From Bradyrhizobium sediminis (GTDB lineage Bacteria; Pseudomonadota; Alphaproteobacteria; Rhizobiales; Xanthobacteraceae): a stretch of DNA of 64,000 nucleotides. Location: contig NZ_CP076134.1 in assembly GCF_018736085.1 (NCBI RefSeq), positions 2,676,501 to 2,740,500 on the forward strand, in the 5' to 3' direction. The notes below the pieces were generated by a model that was not told the origin of the DNA, ran no database searches, and was given only the letters and a program-made list of their open reading frames with translations. Shown in pieces: positions 31,448 through 39,671 of this stretch. A program made the translations under genes and the position numbers. Position 1 is the first letter of the stretch; each line of letters opens with the position of its first letter.

Positions 31448-32008
31448 TTGGACAAGGCGCCGGATGCGTTCCGAACCATCAGCGAGGTCGCCGACGACCT
31501 CGACATTCCCCAGCACGTGCTGAGGTTCTGGGAGACGCGGTTCACCCAGATCAAGCCGATGAAGCGCAGCGGCGGCCGGCGCTATTATCGCCCCGACGAC
31601 GTCGACCTGCTGCGCGGCATCCGCCGGCTGCTGTACGGCGAGGGCTACACCATCCGCGGCGTGCAGCGGATCCTCAAGGAGCACGGTATCGGCTCGGTGC
31701 AGCGCCTGGCCGACGCCAATAACGCGGCCTCGTTCGGCGCGATCGAGGAGGCGGTCGGACGCAGCCTCTCGGAAGGGGACGAGCAAGCCACGCCCGGCGT
31801 CGACCTCGATGACGATGACTACGAGAACGCCGACGGCATCGATTTCCGCCTGCTCGACACCGACGAGGACGGCATCGCCGCGCTGGACGCCGGCCCCATC
31901 CCCGGCGTCGCCGGCCCGCGCCCGCTCGACGTCGCCCGCCTGCAGAACGTGCTGGCCGACCTGATCGCCTGCCGGGAACTGCTGGATTCCGCGCTGAAGG
32001 ACGGCTAG
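31448..32008 (+). CDS. MerR-family transcriptional regulator
   Basis: This 186-residue protein uses a TTG start at 31448 with GGGAG upstream. The N-terminal HTH ([20 protein letters not shown], then [17 protein letters not shown]) is MerR type. The C-terminal half is an acidic low-complexity linker ([16 protein letters not shown]) and a short helix, with no metal-binding cysteines, so it is not a metal sensor. This IhfA-linked MerR protein is conserved but its targets are unknown. Confidence 0.9.
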   Translation: MDKAPDAFRTISEVADDLDIPQHVLRFWETRFTQIKPMKRSGGRRYYRPDDVDLLRGIRRLLYGEGYTIRGVQRILKEHGIGSVQRLADANNAASFGAIEEAVGRSLSEGDEQATPGVDLDDDDYENADGIDFRLLDTDEDGIAALDAGPIPGVAGPRPLDVARLQNVLADLIACRELLDSALKDG

Positions 32009-32433
32009 CCGGCCCTTCTGGGCGCTCATGGTTCGAGATGCGCGGCGTTGCCGCGCTCCTCACCATGAGGGTCGAGGACCTCATCCTGAGGAGCCCCGCG
32101 AAGCGGGGCGTCTCGAAGGATGCGGCCCCGCACTTGCGGCGGATCGGTTCGCCGTAAGCGCAAGGCGCCAACGATCTCGTGCCCCGGACGCGGCGCAGCG
32201 CCTGCACAGGGCCATTACAAAAAATCGCGAAAACAACCCCATGCAAAGTAAGATGTCTGGACGCGCCCGGGCACGAGAAGAAGAATGGCCCGTCGTCGCG
32301 CCCCACCTGATCCCATCCCGCGCCAGCCGGCACGATCCAGGGGAACCGGGTTTCGTGGCGCCCGTCCGCGGGCCCCGATCGCGCCTTGCTAGCTCCTTGC
32401 GCGCGGGCCTGATCGAAGCTAATGGAACGGCAT
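32009..32433. other. 425-bp gap with repeats, no gene seen
   Basis: Apart from the palindromic repeat at 32025-32124, the stretch up to the tRNA contains no supported gene. A frame that runs through it reads across the repeat and into the tRNA gene. Confidence 0.6.
32025..32124. repeat. CCTCATGGTGAGGAG-family repeat, copy 3 (inverted, compound)
   Basis: CTCATGGTTCGAGA, then CTCCTCACCATGAGG, then CTCATCCTGAGGAGCC, CCCGCGAAGCGGGG and GTCTCGAAGGATG. It has the same modules as the copies at 20956 and 25614, in a different order. Confidence 0.75.
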
Positions 32434-32511
32434 CGGAGCGTGGCGCAGCCCGGTTAGCGCACTAGTCTGGGAGACTAGGGGTCGGAGGTTCAAATCCTCT
32501 CGCTCCGACCA
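32434..32511 (+). tRNA. tRNA-Pro (anticodon GGG)
   Basis: The acceptor CGGAGCG pairs with CGCTCCG at 32501-32507, followed by discriminator A and an encoded CCA. The anticodon stem CTAGT/ACTAG encloses loop CTGGGAG, giving anticodon GGG. The T arm GGAGG-TTCAAAT-CCTCT is standard, and the D arm contains GCGCAGCCCGGTTAGCGC. Lower-GC foreign-looking genes begin just downstream, as at many tRNA integration sites. Confidence 0.96.
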
Positions 32512-32641
32512 ATACTTAGCCGGGAATCGCACATATTCAACATCAGCACAGGGTAGCGCTCTCGTTCGCCTGTCTCGCTTACTGATGGTTTTGAGTTGCG
32601 GGCTCGGGCCAGATTAGGCTTCGCCTTGTTTGGGTTGTTTT

Positions 32642-32656
32642 GTTCCCATTATGTTC
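32642..32656. promoter_or_regulatory. LexA-box candidate (GTTC-N7-GTTC) upstream of the HD gene
   Basis: GTTC-CCATTAT-GTTC exactly matches the alphaproteobacterial LexA consensus GTTC-N7-GTTC. It sits 99 bp before the HD gene start in an AT-rich stretch. Eight fixed bases would occur about twice by chance in a window this size counting both strands, so position is the main support. Confidence 0.5.
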
Positions 32657-32754
32657 TATGCTTAGCTGTCCGGAAATAGCTGTGATCTGTCGACGGGCCC
32701 GATACTTTCGGCCGCCATAGATTGCTATGAAAAAGCTGCAGGGAAGCGAAAGCG

Positions 32755-34074
32755 TTGAAGCATAACCACGAATTTCGGGATGCGGTTCATGTGTTCGTCA
32801 CACTGGATAGTGATGAACGATGCGTTGTTGACGCTCGCCCGTTTCAAAGGCTGAGACAGATACATCAACGCGCCGCGTCATATTTGGTGTTCCCCGGCGC
32901 CACGCATCGAAGATTCGAACACTCCCTTGGTGTGATGCACTTGGCTGGCGTGGTGTTCGACGTCGTCATGCACCCCTCAAATGTTCATTATCTAATTCGA
33001 CCGGAGATGCCTGGCGATCATCAGTTGGGCTACTGGCGAAGGGTCGTTCGACTTGCGGCCTTGTGCCACGACATCGGTCATCTACCTTTCTCGCATGCAG
33101 CAGAACATGACCTCTTGCCGAAAGGCTGGAATCACGAACGCCTCACCTTCGATCTAATCAATTCGCAGGAGATGCGGCAGATCTTTCAAAATTCGGTGCC
33201 GCCCATAAACCCCGACCATGTCGCAAAGATCGCGATCGGTCCGAAAAAGCTGTCCGAGTTTGCGCCGGACATCGCATTTTCGGTTTGGGAGACTCTGCTA
33301 TCCGAAATCATTGTTGGGGATGCGTTCGGTGTCGATCGGATCGATTATCTGCTCCGAGATGCTTATCACGCAGGGGTGGTCTACGGACGCTTCGATCATC
33401 ATCGGCTACTCCAAACGCTCCGGATTCTCCCTAGGAGCGACCAAGAATCGGACTCCTCCGAACCTTGGCTTGGAATCGAAGCCGGTGGCTTGGAGGCAGC
33501 CGAAGCGATGTCTCTCGCACGATACTTCATGTACAAGCAGGTTTACTTCCACCACGTCAGAAGAGCCTACGATATTCATCTCAAAGACTTCCTGAAGGAT
33601 TGGCTTAAAGGCTACTTTCCGACAAACAGCGAAGACCATCTGCGATATACGGACAATGAAGTGATGGCAGCTTTGCTAGGAGCCGCGCGCGATTCTAGCT
33701 TGGCAGGGCACGTCCACGCTAAGCGATTCGTCGAAAGGCAACATTTTAAAAGGCTTTACGAACGTAGCCCAACAGATCAAAAGATTAACCGATCTGCTGT
33801 TGACCTAATCTTTGATTCGCTCGTTGCGGAGTTTGGTGCCGACAGCATCCGCAGAGACAGTTACCCTCCGCGCGCTGCTGCTTTGGATTTCCCGGTGCTG
33901 CGTGCCGACAACAGTATCGAGTCTTCTCTTAACCTCTCCGAAACGCTTCAGAAGATACCATCTGCCACATTTGATTTGATTCTGTGTGATCGCACGATTC
34001 TCGCGAACGCCACTAGTTTTCTGAAGTCGAATCGGGAAAAGATCATCACTCCAGTTGAGGAAGTCGCGTCATGA
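32755..34074 (+). CDS. SAMHD1/YwfO-like HD-domain dNTP triphosphohydrolase
   Basis: This 439-residue HD hydrolase starts at TTG 32755 (AGGGAAG upstream). The motif THRRFEHSLGVMHLA (51-65) matches the SAMHD1 segment that carries its catalytic Arg and His. The HD pair is H105-D106 in CHDIGHLPFSHAAE, and GVDRIDYLLRDAYHAG (193-208) aligns with the SAMHD1 metal-site Asp, substrate Tyr and Asp. It is therefore expected to cleave dNTPs or a related nucleotide, in the cytoplasm. Composition is AT-richer than the flanks. It overlaps the next gene by ATGA. A LexA-box match lies upstream. Housekeeping Dgt is a different branch of the superfamily. Confidence 0.85.
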   Translation: MKHNHEFRDAVHVFVTLDSDERCVVDARPFQRLRQIHQRAASYLVFPGATHRRFEHSLGVMHLAGVVFDVVMHPSNVHYLIRPEMPGDHQLGYWRRVVRLAALCHDIGHLPFSHAAEHDLLPKGWNHERLTFDLINSQEMRQIFQNSVPPINPDHVAKIAIGPKKLSEFAPDIAFSVWETLLSEIIVGDAFGVDRIDYLLRDAYHAGVVYGRFDHHRLLQTLRILPRSDQESDSSEPWLGIEAGGLEAAEAMSLARYFMYKQVYFHHVRRAYDIHLKDFLKDWLKGYFPTNSEDHLRYTDNEVMAALLGAARDSSLAGHVHAKRFVERQHFKRLYERSPTDQKINRSAVDLIFDSLVAEFGADSIRRDSYPPRAAALDFPVLRADNSIESSLNLSETLQKIPSATFDLILCDRTILANATSFLKSNREKIITPVEEVAS

Positions 34075-34613
34075 GCGCCCCCAATCAAACATCAATAGTC
34101 CTTTATGTGATGAACGCGCTGAAGACCAATGGGAGCTGGTGCGGAGAAACACACGTTCAAAAGACGCTCTTCTTGTGCCAACAATTGTTCGGCGTGCCTT
34201 CAAATTTCAAATTCATTCTTTACAAGCACGGCCCATATTCTTTTGAGCTTTCGGAGCACCTACAGGGTTTGATAGCTGACGAGTTCGTTTACGTCCGCTC
34301 AAGGCCGCCCTATGGCCCCTCGTTGGAACTGTCTGAGGATGCGATTGCTCTTACTCGTTCGGTCGTCAGAGACGGCAGTTTCGCACGCAAGCTTGACTTC
34401 ATCGCGTCGAAGTTGGGACGTAAGGGCGTGGGCGAATTGGAAAGAATTGCAACTGCAGTTTATGTTAACGAAAAGCACGGGGTAGCTCTACCTCTCGAAC
34501 AGCGCGCAGCAATATTGACCTCTTTAAAGCCGCATGTCCCGTCTGATGCCGCACGAAGCGCTTTTCTAGAAGCTGATCAGATTGAAAAGGAGTCGCAACG
34601 TCACGCGGCCTAA
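34071..34613 (+). CDS. YwgA/Panacea-like protein paired with the HD hydrolase
   Basis: This 180-residue protein has the segment HVQKTLFLCQQLFGVP (28-43) and then FKFILYKHGPYSFELSEHLQ (46-65). This QK-(L)-x-Y/FL-x-KYGPYS pattern is seen in YwgA-like and SocA/Panacea (DUF4065-type) proteins. Some of these act as antitoxins or protease adaptors. In Bacillus subtilis, as I recall, ywfO (HD hydrolase) and ywgA are also adjacent, so the pair may be an ancient functional unit. It overlaps the HD gene by 4 bp, and composition is similarly AT-rich. Confidence 0.65.
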   Translation: MSAPNQTSIVLYVMNALKTNGSWCGETHVQKTLFLCQQLFGVPSNFKFILYKHGPYSFELSEHLQGLIADEFVYVRSRPPYGPSLELSEDAIALTRSVVRDGSFARKLDFIASKLGRKGVGELERIATAVYVNEKHGVALPLEQRAAILTSLKPHVPSDAARSAFLEADQIEKESQRHAA

Positions 34614-34616
34614 TTC

Positions 34617-36446
34617 TCAATCCGCCTCGAACCCCACACTGTAATCCACCTTCAGCCCCGGATCCTGCTCTTCCTTCTGCAGCACGCAGTTGCCGACCAC
34701 GAGCAGATCGAGTTCGTTGCCCATGAAGCAGCGGAAGGCGTCTTCGGGCGTGCAGACGATCGGCTCGCCGCGGACGTTGAAGGAGGTGTTGACCAGCACC
34801 GGGCAGCCGGTCCTGGCCTTGAAGGCGCTCAGCAACCGGTGGAACAGCGGATTGGTGTCGCGGTGCACGGTCTGGATCCGCGCGGAATAATCGACATGCG
34901 TCACGGCAGGGATTTCCGAACGCGAGACATTGAGCTTGTCGATGCCGAACAGCGCCTGTTCCTCCGGCGTCATCCGGCGATGTTTTTCCCGTCTGACGTC
35001 GGCGACGACAAGCATGTAGGGGCTGTCGGATCTAAGATCGAACCAGTCCGAGACGTCCTCGCGCAGCACCGCCGGCGCGAAAGGCCGAAAACTCTCGCGG
35101 TACTTCACCTTCAGATTGAGGGTCTTCTGCATCGCGGGCGAGCGCGCATCGCCGAGGATCGAACGCGCGCCGAGCGAGCGCGGCCCGAATTCCATCCGGC
35201 CCTGAAACCAGCCGACGGCCTGTTGCGCGGCCAGCGCCTGCGCGGTGGCCTCCAGCATCGCGGCTTCATCGAGCACCGCGAATTTGGCGCCCGCGGCCGT
35301 CAACCTCCGCTCGATCTCGGCCTGCGAGAAGTGCGGGCCGAGATAGGAGCCGGCCATGCCGTCGGCGCCGTTGGTCTGGCGCGGCTGGCCCTTGAAGATG
35401 TGATGGGCCGCGAGCGCCGACCCGACCGCGCCGCCGGCGTCGCCCGCCGCGGGCTGGATCCAGATATTTTCAAAATGGCCGTCGCGCAGCACCTTGCCGT
35501 TGGCGACGCAATTCAGCGCCACGCCGCCGGCAAGGCACAGGTTTTTCGAACCGGTCTGTTTGGCGAGGCTGCGCGTCAGCCGCAGCACCGCCTCGTCCAG
35601 CACCGCCTGGATCGAGGCCGCGACATCCATGTGGAACGGCGTCAGCAACTGGTCCGGGCTGCGCACCGGCTGACCGAACAGCCTCGCAAAGCGGTCGTTG
35701 GTCATGGTGAAGCCGGTGCAATAGTCGAAATACGACATGTCGAGCCGGAACGAGCCGTCCGGCTTGAGGTCGATCAGATGGTCGAGAATGAGTTGTGCGT
35801 ATTTCGGCTCGCCATAGGGCGCGAGCCCCATCACCTTGTATTCGCCGGAGTTGACCTTGAAGCCGGTGTAATAGGTGGCGGCCGAATAGAGCAGGCCGAG
35901 CGAATGCGGAAAGTGGATCTCCTGGAAGATTTCGAGGCGGCTGCCGTTGCCCATCGCCGCCGAGGTGGTCGCCCATTCGCCGACGCCGTCCATGGTCAGC
36001 ACCGCCGCGCTCTCGAACGGCGAGGGGAAGAAGGCCGACGCTGCATGGCTCAAGTGATGCTCGCAGAACAGCAGCCGGCCGGTGTCGAAATCCGGTGAAA
36101 ACTGCTTCAGCTCGTCGCGCAACAAGCTCTTCTGGAACAGCTTTTCCTTCAGCCACAGCGGGATCGACATCTTGAACGAGCGAAACCCACGCGGCGCCAG
36201 CGCGATATAGGTCTCCAGCAGCCGCTCGAATTTGAGGAACGGCTTGTCGTAGAACACGACGTGGTCGAGGCCGTCGGCCGCGATGCCGGCTTCTTCCAGA
36301 CAATAGGCGATGGCGTTGTGCGGAAACGACGGGTCGTGCTTGCGGCGGGTGAAACGTTCCTCCTGGGCCGCGGCGACGATGCGGCCGTCCTCGATCAGCG
36401 CCGCCGCGCTGTCGTGATAGAAAGCGGAAATGCCGAGAATGCGCAT
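34617..36446 (-). CDS. O-carbamoyltransferase, NodU/CmcH/TobZ family
   Basis: This 609-residue protein has an N-terminal Kae1-like ASKHA domain (MRILGISAFYHDSAAALIED; EERFTRRKHD; CEHHLSHAASAFFPSPF; LTMDGVGEWATT) that forms carbamoyl-adenylate. A C-terminal domain (FGPRSLGARSILGDAR; VKYRESFRPFAPAVL; LVNTSFNVRGEPIV) transfers the carbamoyl group to a hydroxyl. It forms a same-strand group with DUF5989 and SxtJ, suggesting modification of a sugar, lipid or envelope polymer. It converges with the foreign-looking YwgA-like gene, only 3 bp apart. Confidence 0.93.
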   Translation of the reverse strand: MRILGISAFYHDSAAALIEDGRIVAAAQEERFTRRKHDPSFPHNAIAYCLEEAGIAADGLDHVVFYDKPFLKFERLLETYIALAPRGFRSFKMSIPLWLKEKLFQKSLLRDELKQFSPDFDTGRLLFCEHHLSHAASAFFPSPFESAAVLTMDGVGEWATTSAAMGNGSRLEIFQEIHFPHSLGLLYSAATYYTGFKVNSGEYKVMGLAPYGEPKYAQLILDHLIDLKPDGSFRLDMSYFDYCTGFTMTNDRFARLFGQPVRSPDQLLTPFHMDVAASIQAVLDEAVLRLTRSLAKQTGSKNLCLAGGVALNCVANGKVLRDGHFENIWIQPAAGDAGGAVGSALAAHHIFKGQPRQTNGADGMAGSYLGPHFSQAEIERRLTAAGAKFAVLDEAAMLEATAQALAAQQAVGWFQGRMEFGPRSLGARSILGDARSPAMQKTLNLKVKYRESFRPFAPAVLREDVSDWFDLRSDSPYMLVVADVRREKHRRMTPEEQALFGIDKLNVSRSEIPAVTHVDYSARIQTVHRDTNPLFHRLLSAFKARTGCPVLVNTSFNVRGEPIVCTPEDAFRCFMGNELDLLVVGNCVLQKEEQDPGLKVDYSVGFEAD

Positions 36447-36454
36447 CGCGTCGG

Positions 36455-36604
36455 CTAGAACAGCGTGTAGATAAACGGCGCGATCGCGGAGCCCTTGGTC
36501 AGCACCACGAGGCCGCCGAACACCACCATCATGATCAGGATCGGCAGCAGCCAGAATTTCTTTCGCACGCGCATGAAGCGCCAGAGTTCAGCCAGGAATT
36601 CCAT
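36455..36604 (-). CDS. DUF5989 small membrane protein (49 aa)
   Basis: The gene starts at ATG 36604 (or 36607, which adds one Met). MEFLAELWRFMRVRKKFWLL is an amphipathic/basic segment, followed by one membrane helix (PILIMMVVFGGLVVL) and the end TKGSAIAPFIYTLF. This matches DUF5989, a family almost always found beside carbamoyltransferases and SxtJ. It lies 8 bp before the carbamoyltransferase start, so it is probably co-translated and may anchor the enzyme at the membrane (inference). Confidence 0.88.
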   Translation of the reverse strand: MEFLAELWRFMRVRKKFWLLPILIMMVVFGGLVVLTKGSAIAPFIYTLF

Positions 36605-36618
36605 CATTTTCCCTTTGT

Positions 36619-36703
36619 CGTCATTGCGAGGAGCGAAGCGACGAAGCAATCCATTCTTTCTTTGCTAGGCGACATGGATTGCTTCGCTGCGCTCGCAATG
36701 ACG
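36619..36703. repeat. 85-bp inverted repeat, CGTCATTGCGAGGAG family, copy 1
   Basis: The left arm CGTCATTGCGAGGAGCGAAG continues through CGACGAAGCAATCCA; the right arm TGGATTGCTTCGCTGCGCTC continues to GCAATGACG. The arms are about 30 bp and nearly perfect complements around a variable centre. Other copies are at 39557-39641 and 45104-45181. Confidence 0.9.
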
Positions 36704-36708
36704 GTCCC

Positions 36709-37164
36709 TTAGAATTGATCTTTCATCGTCTCGGGCGCCGGCCCTGGGGGCTGCCGCACGATCCAGTAGCTTGCCGCGTCCGGCTGCCGCTTGAGCCGCA
36801 AGATATCCTTGCCCAGCGCGCGCATCACGAGGCCGGTCGGCAGCACGGTGCCGTAGAACAACATCGCCATGATCACGGGGTTGACCACGCCGTGCAGCAG
36901 CAGGCCGAATTTCAGCCAGAGCCGGTTGAGCGGATTGAGGAAACCGGGGCGAAGCAGGGCCGCGGCCAGAAACAGCGCGGCGACGCCGCCCGTCCATGGC
37001 CATATCCGCCCAACATGCCAGGCGTTCAGCAGGGACACGGCCGCGAACGCCGCCGCCATCACCAGTCCGAACGAACGGTCGGAGCCGGCCACGATCTTTT
37101 CCTCCCGGGAAAAGACCTCGTGGGTCGCCTGCTTCGTTTTTGATCGGGGATCGCCGTCAACCAT
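36709..37164 (-). CDS. SxtJ-family membrane protein
   Basis: This 151-residue protein has three to four hydrophobic helices (FGLVMAAAFAAVSLL; GGVAALFLAAALL; FGLLLHGVVNPVIMAMLFY), including the conserved NRLWLKFGLLLHG block of SxtJ proteins, which were named in saxitoxin clusters. It accompanies carbamoyltransferases. The start at 37164 is preferred; a longer start at 37185 is possible. Its role may be membrane recruitment of the carbamoyl-transfer step. Confidence 0.85.
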   Translation of the reverse strand: MVDGDPRSKTKQATHEVFSREEKIVAGSDRSFGLVMAAAFAAVSLLNAWHVGRIWPWTGGVAALFLAAALLRPGFLNPLNRLWLKFGLLLHGVVNPVIMAMLFYGTVLPTGLVMRALGKDILRLKRQPDAASYWIVRQPPGPAPETMKDQF

Positions 37165-37295
37165 GCCTGAGTTTAGCCCATACAAGATATGCGGAATCGA
37201 GGATCGCCCGTTCTTCCGCTCTGGAAGCTTTTATGCTTTGCAGTCCGTTCCGGGAAGCCGGAAAAGGCGTCCCTCCCGATGTGAGTTGAGAGGTA

Positions 37296-38483
37296 ATGTC
37301 CGATAAGCTGGCTTTCCGGTCGTTTTTGGACGGACTGTTCGCCTGGTTCACCCTGCGGCGGGCCCTCACTTACACCGGTATGTTCTTCTATTGCCTGGCG
37401 CTGTTTCTGGCGTTTGATTTCGCCTGGTCGAGCCTGACCCGGGGCGAGGAAAAGGCCCGGGCGGCCCGGATCGCCAATCCGATCTACGACCACGGCTTTG
37501 CGGCCGACTTCGACGGTCACGACGTCTGGGGCGAACTGCGCCACCGGCTGGTCACCAACAGCCTCGGCTTCAAGGATGCTTCGGTTCGAAACATACCGAT
37601 GAAACCGGCATCGCGCCGCGTGCTGCTGATCGGCGATTCCTTCGTCGAGGCGATCGGCATGCGTTTCGAGGACTCCTTCGCCGGCCTGCTGCAACAGGCC
37701 GGGCAGCAGCGCAGCGAGCAGGTCGAGTTTCTCAACGCCGGCGTCGCGTCCTACTCGCCTGTTATCTACTACAAGAAGATCAAATACCTGCTGGATATCG
37801 GGCTGCAGTTCGACGAGGTGGTGGTGTTTTCCGACACCTCCGACGTGACGGACGAGGCGAATTCCTATTTCTGCATCGACGATGATCCCAAATACCGCGC
37901 GCATTGCAGTTCCGCGGAAGGCTCCGCGCAGCCGGTGGCGGCCTCGCCGGCAGCGCCGTTGCTGGAAGTCGCGGCGGCGCCGAAGAAGAGCGACTTCTTC
38001 ATCGATCGTTTCGTGGTCACCAACCGGGTGCGCATTTCCATCAAGCGGTCGATCCAGTCCTGGCTCGGCAACCGCAGGCGGGCGATCGATAACGACCACA
38101 CCCGCATCGGCTGGACCATTCCGGGGCTGGACGTGGCCAGGGATTACAAGCCGCTCGGCGTCGAGGGCGGTATCCAGCGTTCCCGGCAGAACATGCGGGC
38201 GTTGTCCGATCTGCTCGCCGCCAGAAACATTCCTTTGACCGTCGTCGTCTACCCCTGGGCGCAGCAACTGGCGCAGGGCGATCGCAACAGCCCGCAGATT
38301 TCGCTGTGGCGCGAGTTCTGCGAGGGCCGCTGCAAGGCCTTCATCAACCTGTTTCCGGTCTTCTTCGCCGCCACCGAGGCCGACAAGAACTGGTACGAGC
38401 ACCTCTTCATCCTCGGCGACGATCATTTCTCGGTGGAAGGCAACCGGATGATGTTTCGGGAGCTGGCGAGACATCTGCTTTGA
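37296..38483 (+). CDS. SGNH/GDSL-type hydrolase or acyltransferase, membrane-anchored
   Basis: This 395-residue protein starts at ATG 37296 with GAGAGG upstream. One membrane helix lies near residues 25-45 (YTGMFFYCLALFLAF); the rest is likely periplasmic. Block I is VLLIGDSFVEAIG (nucleophile Ser) and block V is LGDDHFSVEGN (Asp/His pair). It is divergent from the SxtJ-DUF5989-carbamoyltransferase group, the usual neighbourhood for these SGNH proteins, suggesting joint modification of one surface product. Confidence 0.85.
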   Translation: MSDKLAFRSFLDGLFAWFTLRRALTYTGMFFYCLALFLAFDFAWSSLTRGEEKARAARIANPIYDHGFAADFDGHDVWGELRHRLVTNSLGFKDASVRNIPMKPASRRVLLIGDSFVEAIGMRFEDSFAGLLQQAGQQRSEQVEFLNAGVASYSPVIYYKKIKYLLDIGLQFDEVVVFSDTSDVTDEANSYFCIDDDPKYRAHCSSAEGSAQPVAASPAAPLLEVAAAPKKSDFFIDRFVVTNRVRISIKRSIQSWLGNRRRAIDNDHTRIGWTIPGLDVARDYKPLGVEGGIQRSRQNMRALSDLLAARNIPLTVVVYPWAQQLAQGDRNSPQISLWREFCEGRCKAFINLFPVFFAATEADKNWYEHLFILGDDHFSVEGNRMMFRELARHLL

Positions 38484-38549
38484 TTGGCGTTACATAAATC
38501 GGGAAGTCAAAAGAAGGCCGTCGAGCCAGGCGGCGCGAAAGGGAGAGAC

Positions 38550-39518
38550 ATGAAGGATTTTGCCGGAAAGATCGCTGTCATCACCGGAGGCGGCACGGGC
38601 ATGGGCCGCGAACTGGCGCGCCAGCTCGTCGCCGAGGGCTGCAACGTCGCGATGTGCGACGTCTCCGCCGACGCGATGGCGGAAACCAAGCGGCTGTGCG
38701 AGGTCGAGAAGCTGCCGCAGGGCCTGCGCGTCACCACCCATATCGCCGACGTTTCCATCGAAGATCAGCTCAAGCGCTTTCGCGACGAAATCGCCGAGCA
38801 GCAGGCGACCGACAAGATCCACCTTCTGTTCAACAACGCCGGCATCGGCGGCGGCGGCAGCATGTTCACCAACACGCGGGAGCAGTGGGAAAAAACCTTC
38901 AACATCTGCTGGGGCGGGGTCTATCTCGGCGTCCGCACCTTCCTGCCGATGCTGATGAAGGCCGACGAGGCTCACATCGTCAATACTTCCAGCGTCAACG
39001 GCTTCTGGGCCTCGGTCGGGTTGGGAGTCTCGCACACCGCCTACAGCGCTGCGAAATTCGCGGTGAAGGGCTTTACCGAAGCGCTGATGAACGATCTCAG
39101 GCTGAACGCGCCGCATATCAAATGCTCGGTCGTGATGCCCGGCCATATCGGCACCTCGATCGTCTCCAACTCCCGCAAGATCCAGAGCGGCACCGAATCC
39201 GAGCTACTGAGCCCGAACGAACTGCTGTCGGCGCGGCAGCGGCTCAAGGGCATGGGGATGGACACCGCCGTGATGTCGGACGACGACATCCAGAAGATCG
39301 CGCTTGACCGCGCCCGCAGCTTCCGTGACGAGGCGCCGACCACGGCGGCGCAGGCCGCGAAGATCATCCTCGACGGCGTCAAGGCCGAGCGCTGGCGCAT
39401 CCTGGTCGGCGACGACGCCCACAAGCTCGACGAGCGGGTGCGGCAGACGCCGGAGCAGGCCTACACGCCGGAGTTTTACCAGAGCTTCGTCGCCGAAGTC
39501 GGCTGGCGGCTGGGGTGA
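38550..39518 (+). CDS. short-chain dehydrogenase/reductase
   Basis: This 322-residue SDR starts at ATG 38550 after GGGAGAG. The cofactor motif is VITGGGTGMGREL with CDVSAD after strand 2; NNAGIGG follows; the catalytic residues are NTSSVNGF (Ser) and AYSAAKFAV (YxxxK). The C-terminal 70 residues are longer than in minimal SDRs. Substrate unknown; no operon partner. Confidence 0.88.
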   Translation: MKDFAGKIAVITGGGTGMGRELARQLVAEGCNVAMCDVSADAMAETKRLCEVEKLPQGLRVTTHIADVSIEDQLKRFRDEIAEQQATDKIHLLFNNAGIGGGGSMFTNTREQWEKTFNICWGGVYLGVRTFLPMLMKADEAHIVNTSSVNGFWASVGLGVSHTAYSAAKFAVKGFTEALMNDLRLNAPHIKCSVVMPGHIGTSIVSNSRKIQSGTESELLSPNELLSARQRLKGMGMDTAVMSDDDIQKIALDRARSFRDEAPTTAAQAAKIILDGVKAERWRILVGDDAHKLDERVRQTPEQAYTPEFYQSFVAEVGWRLG

Positions 39519-39556
39519 CCTCGTACCTCATCGGGAGCGGCGGCTGCGCATCTTGA

Positions 39557-39641
39557 CGTCATTGCGAGGAGCGAAGCGACGAAGCAATCCATTATCACCG
39601 TTGTCCTGGCTGTGGATTGCTTCGCTCCGCTCGCAATGACG
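39557..39641. repeat. CGTCATTGCGAGGAG-family inverted repeat, copy 2
   Basis: Same arms as 36619-36703 with a different centre (ttatcaccgttgtcctggct). It lies between convergent SDR and formamidase genes. Confidence 0.9.
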
Positions 39642-39671
39642 GTATCGGGAGCTGTGCACCCAACGCACCTC

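Noticed and set aside
32028..32465. A 145-codon frame before the HD locus
   Set aside because: It runs through a palindromic repeat and into the tRNA-Pro gene.
34560..34640. Duplicate of the tRNA-Pro 3' end marking an integrated island
   Set aside because: No copy of the tRNA 3' end was found near the end of the HD/YwgA unit, and no integrase is present, so a site-specific island cannot be claimed.
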